The notes: generated by a model not told the origin, from the letters alone. Shown: positions 25,197 through 33,609, numbered from the stretch's first letter. The stretch: DNA of 64,000 nt from CANHEE01 sp043777755 (GCA_043777755.1 JAYWHK010000212.1:1-64000), one strand, 5' to 3'. Numbers and translations are program-made.

Positions 25197-26462
25197 ATGT
25201 TTCTAACTGGTTTTTACCACTTTCTCAAATACCTTTGCCTTTTTTTAGATTGGCTTTTTTATGAAAAATCAACTACGATTGGCAAGCAATTTTTCAATCT
25301 AAAACGCCCATGTATTGTCGTGGCAAACCACCCGAATACACTTCTCGACCCTGTTAATATTGTTATCAGACTTCCTCAAAAAAATCATTTTTTAGGCAAT
25401 GCAGGCTTGTTTGCGAATCCTTTTACAGATTGGCTTTTTCGTAATTTGTGGACAATTCCCATCAAACGACAACAAGATAAGGTCAATCACGTGAAAAATA
25501 GTGATAGTTTCAAGCAATGCGATGAGTTTTTGCTTGGCGGAGGCTGCCTTTTTATTGCGCCCGAAGGCTCAAGTTGGCAAGAACGACATTTAAGGGAAAT
25601 TAAGACAGGAACAGCTCGAATTGCATTGAGTGTTGAGAGCAAAAGTAACTTTGAATTGGGATTGACGATTCAACCTTTTGGGCAAACTTATACCCGACAG
25701 GGGCATTTTTGGAGTCGTCTTTTTATCGAAGGCGTAGCGCCGATTCAAGTAGCAGATTTTAAAGAAATTTTTGAAAAAGATTATGAAACGGCAGTAAGTG
25801 CCATTACAAAAGAAATTGAAATTCGCCTTCGTTCTGCCATGATTGATACTGAAGATGCTGCACAAGATATACTGTTGGCACGCTGCGAAAAGCTATTGAT
25901 TGGAGAAAAAATATACAGCGATGAAGCAAGTTTTCGTCAATCTCAACAACTCTTGGAAAAACTAAAAGCATTGAAAAAAGGTTCTTTTCAAGAATATGAA
26001 AATTTACAAAACGCTGTAAATCAATTTTTTATAAAATTAAAAAAAGAAGGTGCTTCTTATGAAGGTTTGATGAAGAAACACAATATTATTTTTTTACTGT
26101 TGTGTTTTCCTTTGTTTTTAATTGGAAGTGCAAGTAATGTTTTGCCCTTTTTATGCACTTATTTCATTTGGAAAAAAGCAACACCTAATGGCTACGATGC
26201 AACCGTTCAATACGCAGGCGGATTGATTTTATTTTCTATTTTTTATACTGTTCAAAAAAATATTTTACAATCGTATGGCATTGATTTTCCATTTTTTGGT
26301 ATTGCCTATTGGCTTTTTGCTATAATCGGTGGAGCTTTTGCCTTGCGTTATTTTATTGATTTGCGCCATTATTTTGAATACTTAGGAGTGAAAAATAAAC
26401 AATATTTTTTTGAAGAAAGAGAGCGTTTGAAGACAATTATTTCAACACTTCATAATTCTTAA
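25197..26462 (+). CDS. 1-acyl-sn-glycerol-3-phosphate acyltransferase family membrane protein
   Basis: This is a 421-residue membrane-associated acyltransferase. The N-terminal PlsC domain has the catalytic HxxxxD motif as NHPNTLLDP, the FLGNAGLFANPFTDW region and the FIAPEGSSWQ substrate motif with EIKTGTARIAL after it. The C-terminal 140 residues add about four hydrophobic segments. It should transfer an acyl chain to a lysophospholipid or lipid A/glycan-like acceptor. Its 3' end overlaps the convergent GT2 gene by 26 bases. Confidence 0.9.
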   Translation: MFLTGFYHFLKYLCLFLDWLFYEKSTTIGKQFFNLKRPCIVVANHPNTLLDPVNIVIRLPQKNHFLGNAGLFANPFTDWLFRNLWTIPIKRQQDKVNHVKNSDSFKQCDEFLLGGGCLFIAPEGSSWQERHLREIKTGTARIALSVESKSNFELGLTIQPFGQTYTRQGHFWSRLFIEGVAPIQVADFKEIFEKDYETAVSAITKEIEIRLRSAMIDTEDAAQDILLARCEKLLIGEKIYSDEASFRQSQQLLEKLKALKKGSFQEYENLQNAVNQFFIKLKKEGASYEGLMKKHNIIFLLLCFPLFLIGSASNVLPFLCTYFIWKKATPNGYDATVQYAGGLILFSIFYTVQKNILQSYGIDFPFFGIAYWLFAIIGGAFALRYFIDLRHYFEYLGVKNKQYFFEERERLKTIISTLHNS

Positions 26463-27306
26463 ATTCTCCAAGGCGGTGACCCGTCAAACGTTCAATTGTC
26501 ATTTTGATTTTATCTTTGAATTTAAATTTATTTTTAGATGAGTCAAAATTAAAGTCCCAAGTCTTTTTACGGATACGCTCTTGGATTACTTTCGGGTGCG
26601 TGCCTTCAAAAAGATAAACAGCATCGGCTTCTTTGCTAAAATCGTAGGCTTCTTCACGTTGTTTTGCAGTATCACCATGGTACAATTTGTCTTGAAAATT
26701 TAGTTTTTCAGCAAAAGATTTTGGCTCACGGACATAGCCATAGTGATAAACCTCTGCATCTATTGCTTTGACTTTCAGCTTGTTATTCGGATTTTTTCTA
26801 AAAGATTGTGCATCTCGGTAGGAAAAAATATCTGCACGATTACGCACAATTCGGACTTCGTTTCGATACCAACGCAACGATGCGCCTACGTAGTCATAAC
26901 TCCCAAAAAAATGTTTGTAACGAAAAAGCAAACCATCAACAGCAAGGTTCTTTAAATGAAATTGCATAGCATTTTTAATGTTTTCCAAGTATTTTTCGTG
27001 TACAATTTCGTCCGATTGAATGTAAAAACACCAATCTGAATCAGGCGAAACAGCACGAAAAGCCTTGTCTGTTTCTTGTGCAAAAACGTTGCATTTCAAG
27101 TTGTTTGGTGACATATCCCAAACCGTTTCGATGATTCTAATCTTTTCAGAATCAATGCTTTGTATCAACGCCAACGTTCCATCTTCCGAATCACCAACAG
27201 CGACGATAAATTCATCACAAATCGGTAATACAGATTGAATCGCTTCCACAACAGGGAAATCAAATTTGATGGCGTTCCGAATAAAAGTGAATCCAGCTAC
27301 TTTCAT
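26437..27306 (-). CDS. Family 2 glycosyltransferase
   Basis: This 289-residue GT-A protein begins with VAGFTFIRNAIKFDFPVVEA and has the nucleotide-sugar region DEFIVAVGDSEDGTL, then DWCFYIQSDEIVHEKY, in which the DxD-like motif is QSDE. It probably glycosylates a cell-surface polymer. It is the last gene of the sod-rpiB-bcp-meaB operon and overlaps meaB by four bases (ATGA). Its 3' end overlaps the PlsC gene on the opposite strand. Confidence 0.88.
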   Translation of the reverse strand: MKVAGFTFIRNAIKFDFPVVEAIQSVLPICDEFIVAVGDSEDGTLALIQSIDSEKIRIIETVWDMSPNNLKCNVFAQETDKAFRAVSPDSDWCFYIQSDEIVHEKYLENIKNAMQFHLKNLAVDGLLFRYKHFFGSYDYVGASLRWYRNEVRIVRNRADIFSYRDAQSFRKNPNNKLKVKAIDAEVYHYGYVREPKSFAEKLNFQDKLYHGDTAKQREEAYDFSKEADAVYLFEGTHPKVIQERIRKKTWDFNFDSSKNKFKFKDKIKMTIERLTGHRLGEFKNYEVLK

Positions 27307-28388
27307 AAAATTATTTTTAAAAGGTTTTCAGCAGCTTGAAAAGGGGTGATTTCTTGTGCTAAAACAGCTTTTTCCATCGTAGGGAATTGTGCCATTACTT
27401 CGCTGTGTTGCAAAAAGAATTGCTTTAATTTGTTATTGATGCTTTCGTGAAGCCAATAGATGGATTGTTGTTTTCTATTGTTTTGAAAAAAATTATTTTC
27501 TTTCGTAAATAATTGATAATCAAAGATTTGCTGCCATATTTCGTCAATTCCCAGCTTGCTCAAAGCAGAACAAATCAAGGCTTGTGGTAGCCATTGACTT
27601 TCTTTTATAGGAAATAGTTTGAGTGCATTTTGGTAAGAAACACGGGCTTGGCGGGCTTGCATAAGTCTGTCGTCATCGGCTTTATTGACCGCAATCAAAT
27701 CCGCCATTTCGACAATACCTCTTTTAATACCTTGCAATTCGTCACCTGCACCTGGCAACAACAAAAGTAAGAAAAAATCGACCATAGAATGAACCGCAAT
27801 TTCGGATTGACCTACGCCAACAGTTTCTATAACAATGGTGTCAAAACCTGCCGCTTCACATAAAATAATCGTTTCACGGGTTTTGCGGGCAACACCTCCG
27901 AGCGAATCGCCCGCAGGTGAAGGGCGAATAAAGGCTTCTTCCCGAGCTGACAGATATTGCATACGGGTTTTGTCGCCCAAAATACTACCACGGCTCAACT
28001 GACTTGACGGATCAATTGCCAAAACAGCAATTTTTCTACCTTTTTTAATGACATACTGCCCAAAAGACTCAATAAAAGTACTTTTTCCAACGCCAGGTGT
28101 TCCTGTTATTCCAATCCGAATGGAATTGTTTGCAAAAGGCAAACATTTTTCAATGATTTGCTGCGCTAACAATTGGTGTTCAGTTTTGCTACTTTCAATC
28201 AAAGTAATCGCTTGACTCAAAACAATTCTATCTTGTTTTAAAATTCCTTCGATAAATTCTTCTACTGTTTTTTGCTTTTTTTTGACCACAAAATTCCCTC
28301 GCATCAAAGAAGGATTGATACTATTGGGCTGTTCTACACCTTTTTGAACGTGTAAAGCGGTTTTATGATTTTTTTCAAAAGAAGACAA
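27303..28388 (-). CDS. meaB: Methylmalonyl-CoA mutase-associated GTPase
   Basis: MeaB (ArgK-like) is a G3E GTPase chaperone that loads and protects the adenosylcobalamin of methylmalonyl-CoA mutase. The 361-residue protein has the P-loop GITGTPGVGKST, DPSS/Mg region AIDPSSQLSRGSILGDKTRM, ETVGVGQSE and the NKAD specificity motif. It implies that the host uses B12-dependent propionate metabolism, although no mutase gene is in the window. It lies 36 bases after bcp and four bases over GT2. Confidence 0.95.
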   Translation of the reverse strand: MSSFEKNHKTALHVQKGVEQPNSINPSLMRGNFVVKKKQKTVEEFIEGILKQDRIVLSQAITLIESSKTEHQLLAQQIIEKCLPFANNSIRIGITGTPGVGKSTFIESFGQYVIKKGRKIAVLAIDPSSQLSRGSILGDKTRMQYLSAREEAFIRPSPAGDSLGGVARKTRETIILCEAAGFDTIVIETVGVGQSEIAVHSMVDFFLLLLLPGAGDELQGIKRGIVEMADLIAVNKADDDRLMQARQARVSYQNALKLFPIKESQWLPQALICSALSKLGIDEIWQQIFDYQLFTKENNFFQNNRKQQSIYWLHESINNKLKQFFLQHSEVMAQFPTMEKAVLAQEITPFQAAENLLKIIL

Positions 28389-28424
28389 AATGTTTTTAAT
28401 TCTAACTTATTGATTTTAAAATAC

Positions 28425-28889
28425 TTATGATGCGTAACTTTCCAATATTTGTTCCGAATGAATTTTTGATTTTACACTGTCAAAAATTCTTTCGATAACT
28501 CCATTTTCATCAATCACAAAAGTAAAACGATGGATTCCATCGTATTCTTTTCCCATAAATTTTTTGTAACCCCAAACGCCATAAGCTTTCAAAATCGTTA
28601 AATCTGTATCAGCAATAAGACTAAAAGGGAGATTTTGTTTGGCGATAAATTTTTGGTGACTTTTGCTGTCATCTGCACTAACACCTACAATTTCAAAGCC
28701 TTTTGCTTGTAAAAGCGCATAATTATCTCTCAAATTACAGGCTTCCACGATACAAGTTGGCGTATTGTCTTTTGGATAAAAATAAAGGACTAATTTTTTT
28801 CCAGCAAAATCTTTCAAAGCGATATTTTCACCTTTTTCATTGATTCCTTGAAAATCAGGGGCGGTATCGCCCACCTTTAAATGTGTCAT
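28425..28889 (-). CDS. bcp: Thioredoxin-dependent thiol peroxidase (peroxiredoxin)
   Basis: Bcp reduces hydroperoxides with thioredoxin. I start at 28889 (MTHLKVGDTAP); the ATG overlaps the rpiB TGA (ATGA), and a Met two codons earlier is less likely. The peroxidatic and resolving cysteines lie in NTPTCIVEACNLRDNY with the C-x4-C spacing typical of the atypical 2-Cys class, and the LVLYFYPKDNTPT strand precedes them. It follows superoxide dismutase by one gene, so the operon pairs O2- and peroxide removal. Confidence 0.95.
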   Translation of the reverse strand: MTHLKVGDTAPDFQGINEKGENIALKDFAGKKLVLYFYPKDNTPTCIVEACNLRDNYALLQAKGFEIVGVSADDSKSHQKFIAKQNLPFSLIADTDLTILKAYGVWGYKKFMGKEYDGIHRFTFVIDENGVIERIFDSVKSKIHSEQILESYAS

Positions 28890-29326
28890 AAGCAAGCAAT
28901 TTTACCAACCCGAGTAGCGTGTCTTCCGCCTTCAAAATCAGTAGTAATAAATTTTTCCACCATTTTCAAAGCCATTTTTTTGCTGATAAAACGAGCTGGA
29001 ATTGCCAAAACATTGGCATTGTTGTGTTGGCGAGCCAATTCTGCCAAGTTCACCTTCCAACAAAGCGCAGCTCTAATAGATTGGTGTTTGTTTGCGGTAA
29101 TGGCAACACCATTGCCACTACCGCAAATAACAATACCTAAATCAGCTTGACCTTGTTCAATCGCTTCCATCGCAGGATGTATGAAATCTGGATAATCAAC
29201 AGACGCTTCCGAGTCTGTTCCAAAATCTAAGACTTTGATATTTTGAGCTTCTAAAAACTTAACAATAGGAGCTTTATATGCAAAACCTGCATGATCACAA
29301 CCAATAGAGATACAATTTATAGACAT
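28886..29326 (-). CDS. rpiB: Ribose 5-phosphate isomerase B
   Basis: RpiB interconverts ribulose 5-phosphate and ribose 5-phosphate. The 146-residue protein has GCDHAGFAYK at the N-terminus and the VICGSGNGVAITANKHQSIR active-site loop. The family's catalytic Cys is replaced or shifted around VICGSG, which still has a Cys. It overlaps sod by ten bases upstream and bcp by four bases downstream, so it is embedded in the operon. Confidence 0.95.
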   Translation of the reverse strand: MSINCISIGCDHAGFAYKAPIVKFLEAQNIKVLDFGTDSEASVDYPDFIHPAMEAIEQGQADLGIVICGSGNGVAITANKHQSIRAALCWKVNLAELARQHNNANVLAIPARFISKKMALKMVEKFITTDFEGGRHATRVGKIACL

Positions 29327-29925
29327 TCTAAGTACGTTTTATTTACTTTTTTCCAATCTACTACATTAAAAAATGCAGCAATGTAATCAGGACGACGATT
29401 TTGGTAATTCAAGTAATAAGCGTGTTCCCAAACGTCTAAACCCAAGATTGGTGTACCTTTTTGCTCTACAACGTCCATTAAAGGATTGTCTTGGTTTGGT
29501 GTAGAAGAAATGAACAATTTGCCATTTGCATCAACGCTCAACCATGCCCAACCCGAACCAAAACGTGTTGCGCCAGCATTGGCGAACTGCGTTTTGAAAT
29601 CAGCAAAAGAACCAAATGTTTTGTTGATGGCATCTGCCAATTCAGCAACTGGTTCTCCGCCACCGTCAGCACTCATTACATTCCAAAACAAAGAGTGATT
29701 GAAATGACCACCACCATTGTTACGAACAGGCATTGAGTATTTTGAAATGTTGTGCATTAAATCTTCAATGCTCAAACCTTCTGCATCAGTGCCAGCAATG
29801 GCATTGTTAAGGTTTGTAACGTAAGCATTGTGGTGTTTACCGTGGTGAATCTCCATTGTGCGAGCGTCAATATGAGGCTCAAGTGCAGCAAGTGCATAAG
29901 GTAATTCAGGAAGTGTGAAAGCCAT
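29317..29925 (-). CDS. Superoxide dismutase, Fe/Mn family
   Basis: The 202-residue enzyme dismutates superoxide to H2O2 and O2. Metal ligands are H27 (EIHHGKHHNAYV), the His in GGGHFNHSLFW, and the Asp and His in LDVWEHAYYLNYQ. The GGGHFNHSLFW form resembles manganese or cambialistic enzymes, but the metal cannot be decided from sequence by eye. There is no signal peptide, so it is cytoplasmic. It is the first gene of the five-gene minus-strand operon, with a TACCTTTG box upstream. Confidence 0.96.
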   Translation of the reverse strand: MAFTLPELPYALAALEPHIDARTMEIHHGKHHNAYVTNLNNAIAGTDAEGLSIEDLMHNISKYSMPVRNNGGGHFNHSLFWNVMSADGGGEPVAELADAINKTFGSFADFKTQFANAGATRFGSGWAWLSVDANGKLFISSTPNQDNPLMDVVEQKGTPILGLDVWEHAYYLNYQNRRPDYIAAFFNVVDWKKVNKTYLECL

Positions 29926-29961
29926 ATTTTTAATATTTTATAAGTTTTATGAATAATACCG

Positions 29962-29969
29962 CAAAGGTA
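29962..29969 (-). promoter_or_regulatory. Promoter -7 box for the sod operon
   Basis: The minus strand reads TACCTTTG, matching TAnnTTTG, 37 bases before the sod ATG. Confidence 0.5.
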
Positions 29970-30037
29970 AAAATGTTTTTAGTATAGACGTATGATGTAA
30001 AAAAATGTTTTGGAGATATTTTGAACTTTTAAATATA

Positions 30038-30072
30038 TTTTGGGTAAAAACTTAGATGTTTCCTTATTTTTG
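30038..30072 (+). promoter_or_regulatory. Promoter (-33 TTTTG, -7 TATTTTTG) for the EamA gene
   Basis: TTTTG at 30038-30042 and TATTTTTG at 30065-30072 are 22 bases apart, close to the Bacteroidota consensus. The box ends 16 bases before the preferred ATG at 30088, so the longer in-frame start at 30040 is rejected. Confidence 0.6.
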
Positions 30073-30087
30073 CAAAAAATTAAAATC

Positions 30088-31002
30088 ATGGTAGAGAATA
30101 ATTCATTAAAAGTAAATATTGCCTTTGCCCTTTTGTGCGTAGTTTGGGGAACAACCTATCTTGGCATTGACATCGCAGTGGATTATATTCCTCCGTTTAT
30201 GCTATCAGCACTTCGACACTTGATTGCTGGCCCCTTTTTTTTAGCCTATTGTTTTTTTTATAAAAAAGAAAAAATGCCAGATAAAAAAACGCTTTTACAA
30301 CTCGTCACAATGGGAATTTTACTGATTGTAGGTGGAAATGCAATGGTTTGTTGGGCTGAAAAAACAATTCCAAGTGGTTTGACAGCGGTGATTTGTTCGC
30401 TATCGCCTATGTTCATAACGGTTATGAGTTTGTTTATTTTCAAAGAATTTAAAATAACTTACAAAATCATTTTGGGCTTACTTTTGGGTTTATTAGGAGT
30501 GGCACTGATTTTTCTGAAAGACCTAAGCGTCACGCTCAATGAAGACCTTTATTTTGCTTTGGCAGCCTTGTTGATAGCCATTCTTTGCTGGGCATTGGGT
30601 AGTGTTTTATTGAAAAAAAATTCAATTAAAACCAGTATATTTATGAATATTGGCTGGCAAATGGTGTTTGCAGGAACAATAAATATGGTTATTTCTTATT
30701 TTTTTGAAGACAATTCCAACTTATTGCATACCGAAATAAAAGGGATTTATGCTTTACTTTATTTGGTTGTCGCAGGCTCTCTTATTGGTTATGGCTGTTA
30801 CCTTTATGTTTTGAATTATTATCCACCAGCACGGGTTTCGATGCATACTTACATCAATACCATTATTGCTGTTTTTGTAGGCTGGTTGATAGGCGGCGAA
30901 AGAATCAATGAATATATTGTGTTAGGAACGCTAATTGTATTGGCTGGCGTTTTGATTGTGAACAAAGAATATGCTCGCTTGGCAGAAAAAAATAATAATT
31001 AG
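30088..31002 (+). CDS. EamA/DMT family transporter
   Basis: A 304-residue inner-membrane protein with ten hydrophobic segments in two EamA halves (residues 10-140 and 155-295). Typical sequences are LLCVVWGTTYLGIDIAVDY and LIGYGCYLYVLNYYPPARVS. The family exports small metabolites, often amino acids. The substrate is unknown. It ends four bases inside the convergent MerR gene. Confidence 0.92.
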   Translation: MVENNSLKVNIAFALLCVVWGTTYLGIDIAVDYIPPFMLSALRHLIAGPFFLAYCFFYKKEKMPDKKTLLQLVTMGILLIVGGNAMVCWAEKTIPSGLTAVICSLSPMFITVMSLFIFKEFKITYKIILGLLLGLLGVALIFLKDLSVTLNEDLYFALAALLIAILCWALGSVLLKKNSIKTSIFMNIGWQMVFAGTINMVISYFFEDNSNLLHTEIKGIYALLYLVVAGSLIGYGCYLYVLNYYPPARVSMHTYINTIIAVFVGWLIGGERINEYIVLGTLIVLAGVLIVNKEYARLAEKNNN

Positions 31003-31910
31003 AAAAAAGAGCGTTTGGGTTCGCTATTTTTGACTTCTTCTAAATACTCTATTGTTTCCTGAATACTTTTTAAAACAACAACATTGCTTTTTGACTCTAC
31101 TTTTTGTGATACAATTTGGTAGCCTGAAAGTAAGATTTTGCTTGTAGGGAAAGTATTAGACAACAAATCAATATAACGGGTTACGGGCTGACGTGTGAAC
31201 GTTTCCGTAATCATTGTGAACATATAATCTGGCTTATGGATTTGATAAACATCTCTCAAATCATCAATTGTCATATTTTGACCAATATAAATGACTTGAT
31301 TTTGACGAGATTTTAGCATATAGTGCATGAAAAGCAAACTCAACTCTTGTGTTTCGCCTTCGGGAAGGTACAAAAGGTATTTTTTGACATTGCGACCAAT
31401 CGTCAATGGCAAATTGTCAATAGCGACAATAATTTTTTGACGAATCAAATACGCCATAAAATTCTCTTGAACAGGATGAATCGAACCCGTCAGCCAAAGC
31501 AAGCCAAGTTTGTCCAAAAACGGATGAATTACTTCCATCATTGTTTTTTCAAAACCTAATTGCTGTATATTGGTAGAGATAATACGGTCAAATTTGTACT
31601 CATCCATTTCAATCATCGAAATGGTCAAAGCGTCTAATTGCGTATCGTGTTCAAAGTTTTTTTCAGAAATAAAAGCTACTTTTTCGCTAATTTCCTCAGC
31701 GGAAAGTTCTGATATTTTGGATATTTTGTAGCCATTCTTATTTAAAAGGGCTACATTCAAGATTGCCCGAAGATCCGTATCTGTATAATAGCGAATATTT
31801 GTTTTGGTTCTTTTAGGTATAATAATGCTATAACGCTGCTCCCATATCCGAAGCGTATGCGCTTTGATACCAGAAAGTTTTTCCAAATCTTTTATAGAAT
31901 ATATAGCCAT
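30999..31910 (-). CDS. MerR/CarH-like transcriptional regulator with degenerate cobalamin motifs
   Basis: The 303-residue protein has an N-terminal MerR DNA-binding domain (LEKLSGIKAHTLRIWEQRY, residues 8-27), a helical bundle at about 90-165 and a Rossmann-like B12-binding domain at about 177-295, as in light sensors CarH/LitR. In CarH the cobalamin is held by Wx9EH in the bundle and by ExH in the B12 domain. Here W139 and E149 are kept but the His is Asn150, and ExH is E186-T-Q188. The lower-axial His is therefore lost. It may act without cofactor, like other apo regulators of the family, possibly on carotenoid or stress genes. No clear target lies beside it. Confidence 0.85.
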   Translation of the reverse strand: MAIYSIKDLEKLSGIKAHTLRIWEQRYSIIIPKRTKTNIRYYTDTDLRAILNVALLNKNGYKISKISELSAEEISEKVAFISEKNFEHDTQLDALTISMIEMDEYKFDRIISTNIQQLGFEKTMMEVIHPFLDKLGLLWLTGSIHPVQENFMAYLIRQKIIVAIDNLPLTIGRNVKKYLLYLPEGETQELSLLFMHYMLKSRQNQVIYIGQNMTIDDLRDVYQIHKPDYMFTMITETFTRQPVTRYIDLLSNTFPTSKILLSGYQIVSQKVESKSNVVVLKSIQETIEYLEEVKNSEPKRSFF

Positions 31911-32082
31911 TATTGAGTTTAGAATGATGCTAAATCAAACATTAATTGGTTTGACAAAATTGATTTATTCAATTTTAAATGTATGTTAGCTCATTAATAA
32001 AAGAAAGAACAATAAATACAGAAAATAGTTTAAATTGTAGGGTATAAAAAATTTATGATTTCATACCTTTTTTTACTAAGTA

Positions 32083-32233
32083 GTTGGGCTAAAATAAACG
32101 TGGTTATTTTTTTCAGTCGATTGCTCAAAAAGTGATAAATAACTTCTCCAAAGGAGTCCTTCGTGACCTTACAGTCAGCTATTTATTACTTTTTTCTCAA
32201 CGACAAAATAACCATGTTTATTTCTATACGCCT
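32083..32233. repeat. Palindromic intergenic repeat (copy 2 of 2)
   Basis: The arms AAATAAACGTGGTTATTTT (32092 on) and AAAATAACCATGTTTATTT (to about 32223), and AAAAAGTGATAAATAA and TATTTATTACTTTTT inside, fold into one long imperfect hairpin. The right part matches 1-98. The loop contains 22 bases (TCCAAAGGAGTCCTTCGTGACC) that are absent from copy 1. Confidence 0.8.
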
Positions 32234-32258
32234 GCTTTAGAAAAATTTTCATCGAAAA

Positions 32259-32276
32259 AACTAACAAACGTTAGTT
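32259..32276. promoter_or_regulatory. Putative TetR-type operator palindrome upstream of paaA
   Basis: AACTAAC (32259-32265) and GTTAGTT (32270-32276) are inverted repeats spaced by four bases. The palindrome covers the expected -33 position of the TATCTTTG box at 32295-32302. Its form resembles TetR-family operators, but no TetR gene is in the window and binding is inferred. Confidence 0.45.
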
Positions 32277-32294
32277 AATTTAAATTAAAACATA

Positions 32295-32302
32295 TATCTT
32301 TG
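32295..32302 (+). promoter_or_regulatory. Promoter -7 box (TATCTTTG) 372 bases upstream of paaA
   Basis: Matches TAnnTTTG. The transcript would start near 32308, then meet a GGCTTTT/AAAAGCC hairpin at 32396-32423 followed by a T-run, before the 28-bp inverted repeat and paaA. Confidence 0.5.
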
Positions 32303-32395
32303 CATTGTAAATAAAATCGAAAGTCGATTTTGACAATTACTATTAGTGTTGCAATTTCAACCACTTATTTTTACTATCAGCACTAACCGATAAAT

Positions 32396-32437
32396 GGCTT
32401 TTGGCGCACACGCAAAAAAAGCCCTTTTTTATTTTTA
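32396..32437 (+). terminator. Terminator-like hairpin in the paaA leader
   Basis: GGCTTTT (32396-32402) pairs with AAAAGCC (32417-32423); T-rich sequence follows. Together with the promoter at 32295 it would define a short RNA of about 120 bases, or an attenuator for paaA. Confidence 0.45.
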
Positions 32438-32470
32438 TTAGCCACTATAATTTTTGATAAAAGGTATTCT

Positions 32471-32644
32471 TTACCACATAGTCACATAGCATCATAGTTT
32501 TTTTAACGTCACACTTTTAGAATACATAGTATTTTTATTTTTAATAAAAATACCTCATGTTAATTTTATTTGAAAAATGAAATGACTATGTGTTCTCTTA
32601 GATATTGTTTTTTTAGCTATGATGCTATGTGACTATGTGGTAAA
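32471..32644. repeat. Perfect 28-bp inverted repeat pair around a 118-base spacer
   Basis: Left arm 32471-32498 (TTTACCACATAGTCACATAG...) and right arm 32617-32644 are exact reverse complements over 28 bases. A third partial GACTATGTG occurs at 32584-32592. The element ends 29 bases before the paaA ATG. The gap 31911-32673 (763 bases) holds this, the repeat at 32083, the operator/promoter and the terminator-like hairpin. Confidence 0.85.
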
Positions 32645-32673
32645 ATTGAGTACTAAACAGTTACGATAAAAAT

Positions 32674-33609
32674 ATGAATGCAGAACAAATTTTTGAAGCA
32701 CGCATTGCCGCAGAGCAAAAAATCGAAGCAAAAGATTGGATGCCAGCGCATTATCGAAAAACACTCATCCGTCAAATCTCACAACATGCTCATTCTGAAA
32801 TTGTAGGAATGTTGCCCGAAGGAAACTGGATTACCCGAGCACCTTCTTTGCGACGCAAGGCTGCGCTTTTGGCAAAAGTACAAGACGAGGCTGGTCATGG
32901 TTTGTATTTGTACTCCGCAGCAGAAACCTTGGGCGTTGATAGAGATACGTTATTTCAAGAATTACACTCAGGAAAGGCAAAATATTCAAGCATTTTTAAC
33001 TATCCAACCTTGACTTGGGCTGATATTGGCGCAATTGGGTGGCTCGTTGATGGTGCTGCGATTATGAATCAAGTGCCGCTTTGTCGTGCCTCTTATGGCC
33101 CTTATGCCCGTGCGATGGTGCGTGTTTGCAAGGAAGAAAGTTTTCATCAGCGACAAGGCTACGAAATTATGCTGACGCTATGCCGTGGAACAGCAGCGCA
33201 AAAGGCAATGGCTCAAAATGCCCTTGACCGTTGGTGGTGGCCGTCCTTGATGATGTTTGGCCCTACTGATGACGATTCGCCAAATTCAGAACAATCTATG
33301 CGTTGGAAAATTAAGCGTTTTTCTAATGATGAGTTGCGAAAACGTTTTGTAGATAGCACTGTTCCCCAAGCAGAATATTTGGGCTTAAAAATTCCTGATA
33401 AAGATTTGAAATGGAATGAAAGTAAAAATACTTATGACATCGGTGAAATCAACTGGGATGAATTTTGGGCAGTTGTAAATGGAAATGGCCCTTGTAATAA
33501 AGACCGAATCCGTACTCGAATCAAAGCCTACGAAAATGGTGCTTGGGTCAGAGATGCTGCAATGGCACACGCCGAAAAAGCAAAAAATAGAATTGAGGAA
33601 TTAGTTTGA
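32674..33609 (+). CDS. paaA: 1,2-phenylacetyl-CoA epoxidase, catalytic subunit A
   Basis: PaaA is the di-iron oxygenase subunit that epoxidises phenylacetyl-CoA with PaaB, PaaC and the reductase PaaE. The 311-residue protein has the expected length and the di-iron motifs KVQDEAGHGLYLY and CKEESFHQRQG, together with NWITRAPSLRRK and RWWWPSLMMFGP. It appears intact. The usual paaBCDE partners are absent: the next gene is an unrelated convergent TonB-domain gene 47 bases away. Either the partners are elsewhere in the genome or this copy is an isolated remnant. Confidence 0.95.
   Translation: MNAEQIFEARIAAEQKIEAKDWMPAHYRKTLIRQISQHAHSEIVGMLPEGNWITRAPSLRRKAALLAKVQDEAGHGLYLYSAAETLGVDRDTLFQELHSGKAKYSSIFNYPTLTWADIGAIGWLVDGAAIMNQVPLCRASYGPYARAMVRVCKEESFHQRQGYEIMLTLCRGTAAQKAMAQNALDRWWWPSLMMFGPTDDDSPNSEQSMRWKIKRFSNDELRKRFVDSTVPQAEYLGLKIPDKDLKWNESKNTYDIGEINWDEFWAVVNGNGPCNKDRIRTRIKAYENGAWVRDAAMAHAEKAKNRIEELV

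Noticed and set aside
30040..30087. Longer start for the EamA transporter
   Set aside because: The predicted promoter lies within the extension, and the added sequence is not hydrophobic or conserved-looking.
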